Part shown: one piece after another, positions 18,715-19,118 of the stretch
Layout: every line of letters starts with the position of its first letter
How positions within the stretch are numbered: position 1 is the stretch's first letter
NCBI GenBank assembly: GCA_013423325.1
Contig: BLJB01000223.1
Location: forward strand, 1 to 19,118
Source of the DNA: Usnea hakonensis
Lineage: Eukaryota > Ascomycota > Lecanoromycetes > Lecanorales > Parmeliaceae
Direction of reading: 5' to 3'
Length of the DNA stretch: 19,118 nucleotides
Notes under the pieces: model-generated
Told to the model about the DNA's origin: nothing
What the model saw: the letters and a program-made list of their open reading frames with translations, nothing else
The model's database searches: none
Made by a program: the position numbers and the translations under genes

Positions 18715-19118
18715 GTCCACCTCACTAGAAGGCCAAAGCGCTTTAATATGAAAGCCGTGGTAGACCTAGGAGCGACCGTCACAGAGCCAAAGGGTAGCAT
18801 ACGGGTACTAGGCCTGTACGTGGATGGAAAATTGAGGTGGGGCCCCCACCTCAAGAAGGTAAAGGCCAAGATGGCGTCCTAATACCTCGCGCTATTGATA
18901 ACGGCGGCCTCGATATAGGGAATAACTCTAAACCGAGTATATATAGTATACTAGGCTATAGTCCGACCGGCGATAATATACGCGGCGGCTATCTGGTATA
19001 ACCCGGCGGGTACGCGAGGAGCGACAAAGATACCAGGGAGATAGCTAGGGATAATCTAGAATAAGTACCTAAGATACGTCTCGGGAGCGTATAAGGCGAT
19101 AAATACTAGGGAACTAGA
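18715..19118 (+). pseudogene. LINE reverse transcriptase C-terminal part, 5' truncated
   Basis: The plus strand reads VHLTRRPKRFNMKAVVDLG, then VLGLYVDGKLRWGPHLKKV, AKMAS, YLALLTTAAS, LNRVYIVYQAIVRPAIIYAA and KYLRYVSGAYKAINTRELE. This is the conserved thumb and post-RT region of fungal LINEs, with its typical LG-x-x-(L/V)D-x-KL-x-W-x-x-H motif. Stops stand where Gln (tcc-taa-tac) and Trp (ata-tag-gga) belong, the RIP signature on both strands. The upstream RT catalytic region is missing and replaced by unrelated AT-rich DNA, so this copy is 5' truncated or broken. It continues past the window end and is in the opposite orientation to the LINE at 1-2030. Confidence 0.85.

Overview
The window looks like nuclear DNA of a filamentous ascomycete (Pezizomycotina). 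The genes have short GT-AG introns of 47-152 nt, and the proteins match fungal families. The flanks consist of transposon remnants mutated in the manner of repeat-induced point mutation (RIP): CpA and TpG have become TpA, and old CAA, CAG and TGG codons now read as stops. The species cannot be named from the sequence.

Layout. (1) 1-2030 is the 5' half of a Tad1-like LINE on the minus strand: a gag-like ORF1 with zinc knuckles, then the start of the ORF2 endonuclease, which runs off the window. (2) 2040-2890 is AT-rich decayed DNA with short direct repeats. (3) 2917-13500 is a gene island with three intact genes: an AFG2-type double AAA ATPase (minus, 2 exons, about 764 aa), a divergent gene for a probably mitochondrial conserved fungal protein (plus, 2 exons, 388 aa), and a full-length ABCC/MRP-type ABC transporter (plus, 10 exons, 1494 aa). 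The divergent AFG2/mitochondrial-protein intergenic region holds a RIP-affected segment bounded by inverted repeats that could be a MITE. (4) 13500-18714 is AT-rich, RIP-saturated DNA with several tandem repeats, a 51-base A tract, an unusual array of about 11-bp units, and faint traces of LTR elements. (5) 18715-19118 is the C-terminal part of a LINE reverse transcriptase on the plus strand, 5' truncated and continuing past the window end.

The three genes show no obvious shared pathway: AFG2 acts in 60S ribosome maturation, the second product is probably mitochondrial, and the third exports substrates across a membrane. What links them is position, in a roughly 10.6-kb island between RIP-destroyed blocks. 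I found no RNA genes, CRISPR arrays or biosynthetic cluster. I see no convincing new multi-gene system. The most unusual items are the 11-bp array, the total loss of CpA/TpG over tracts of about 1 kb, the inverted-repeat family around AFG2, and the altered Walker B of AFG2 domain 1.
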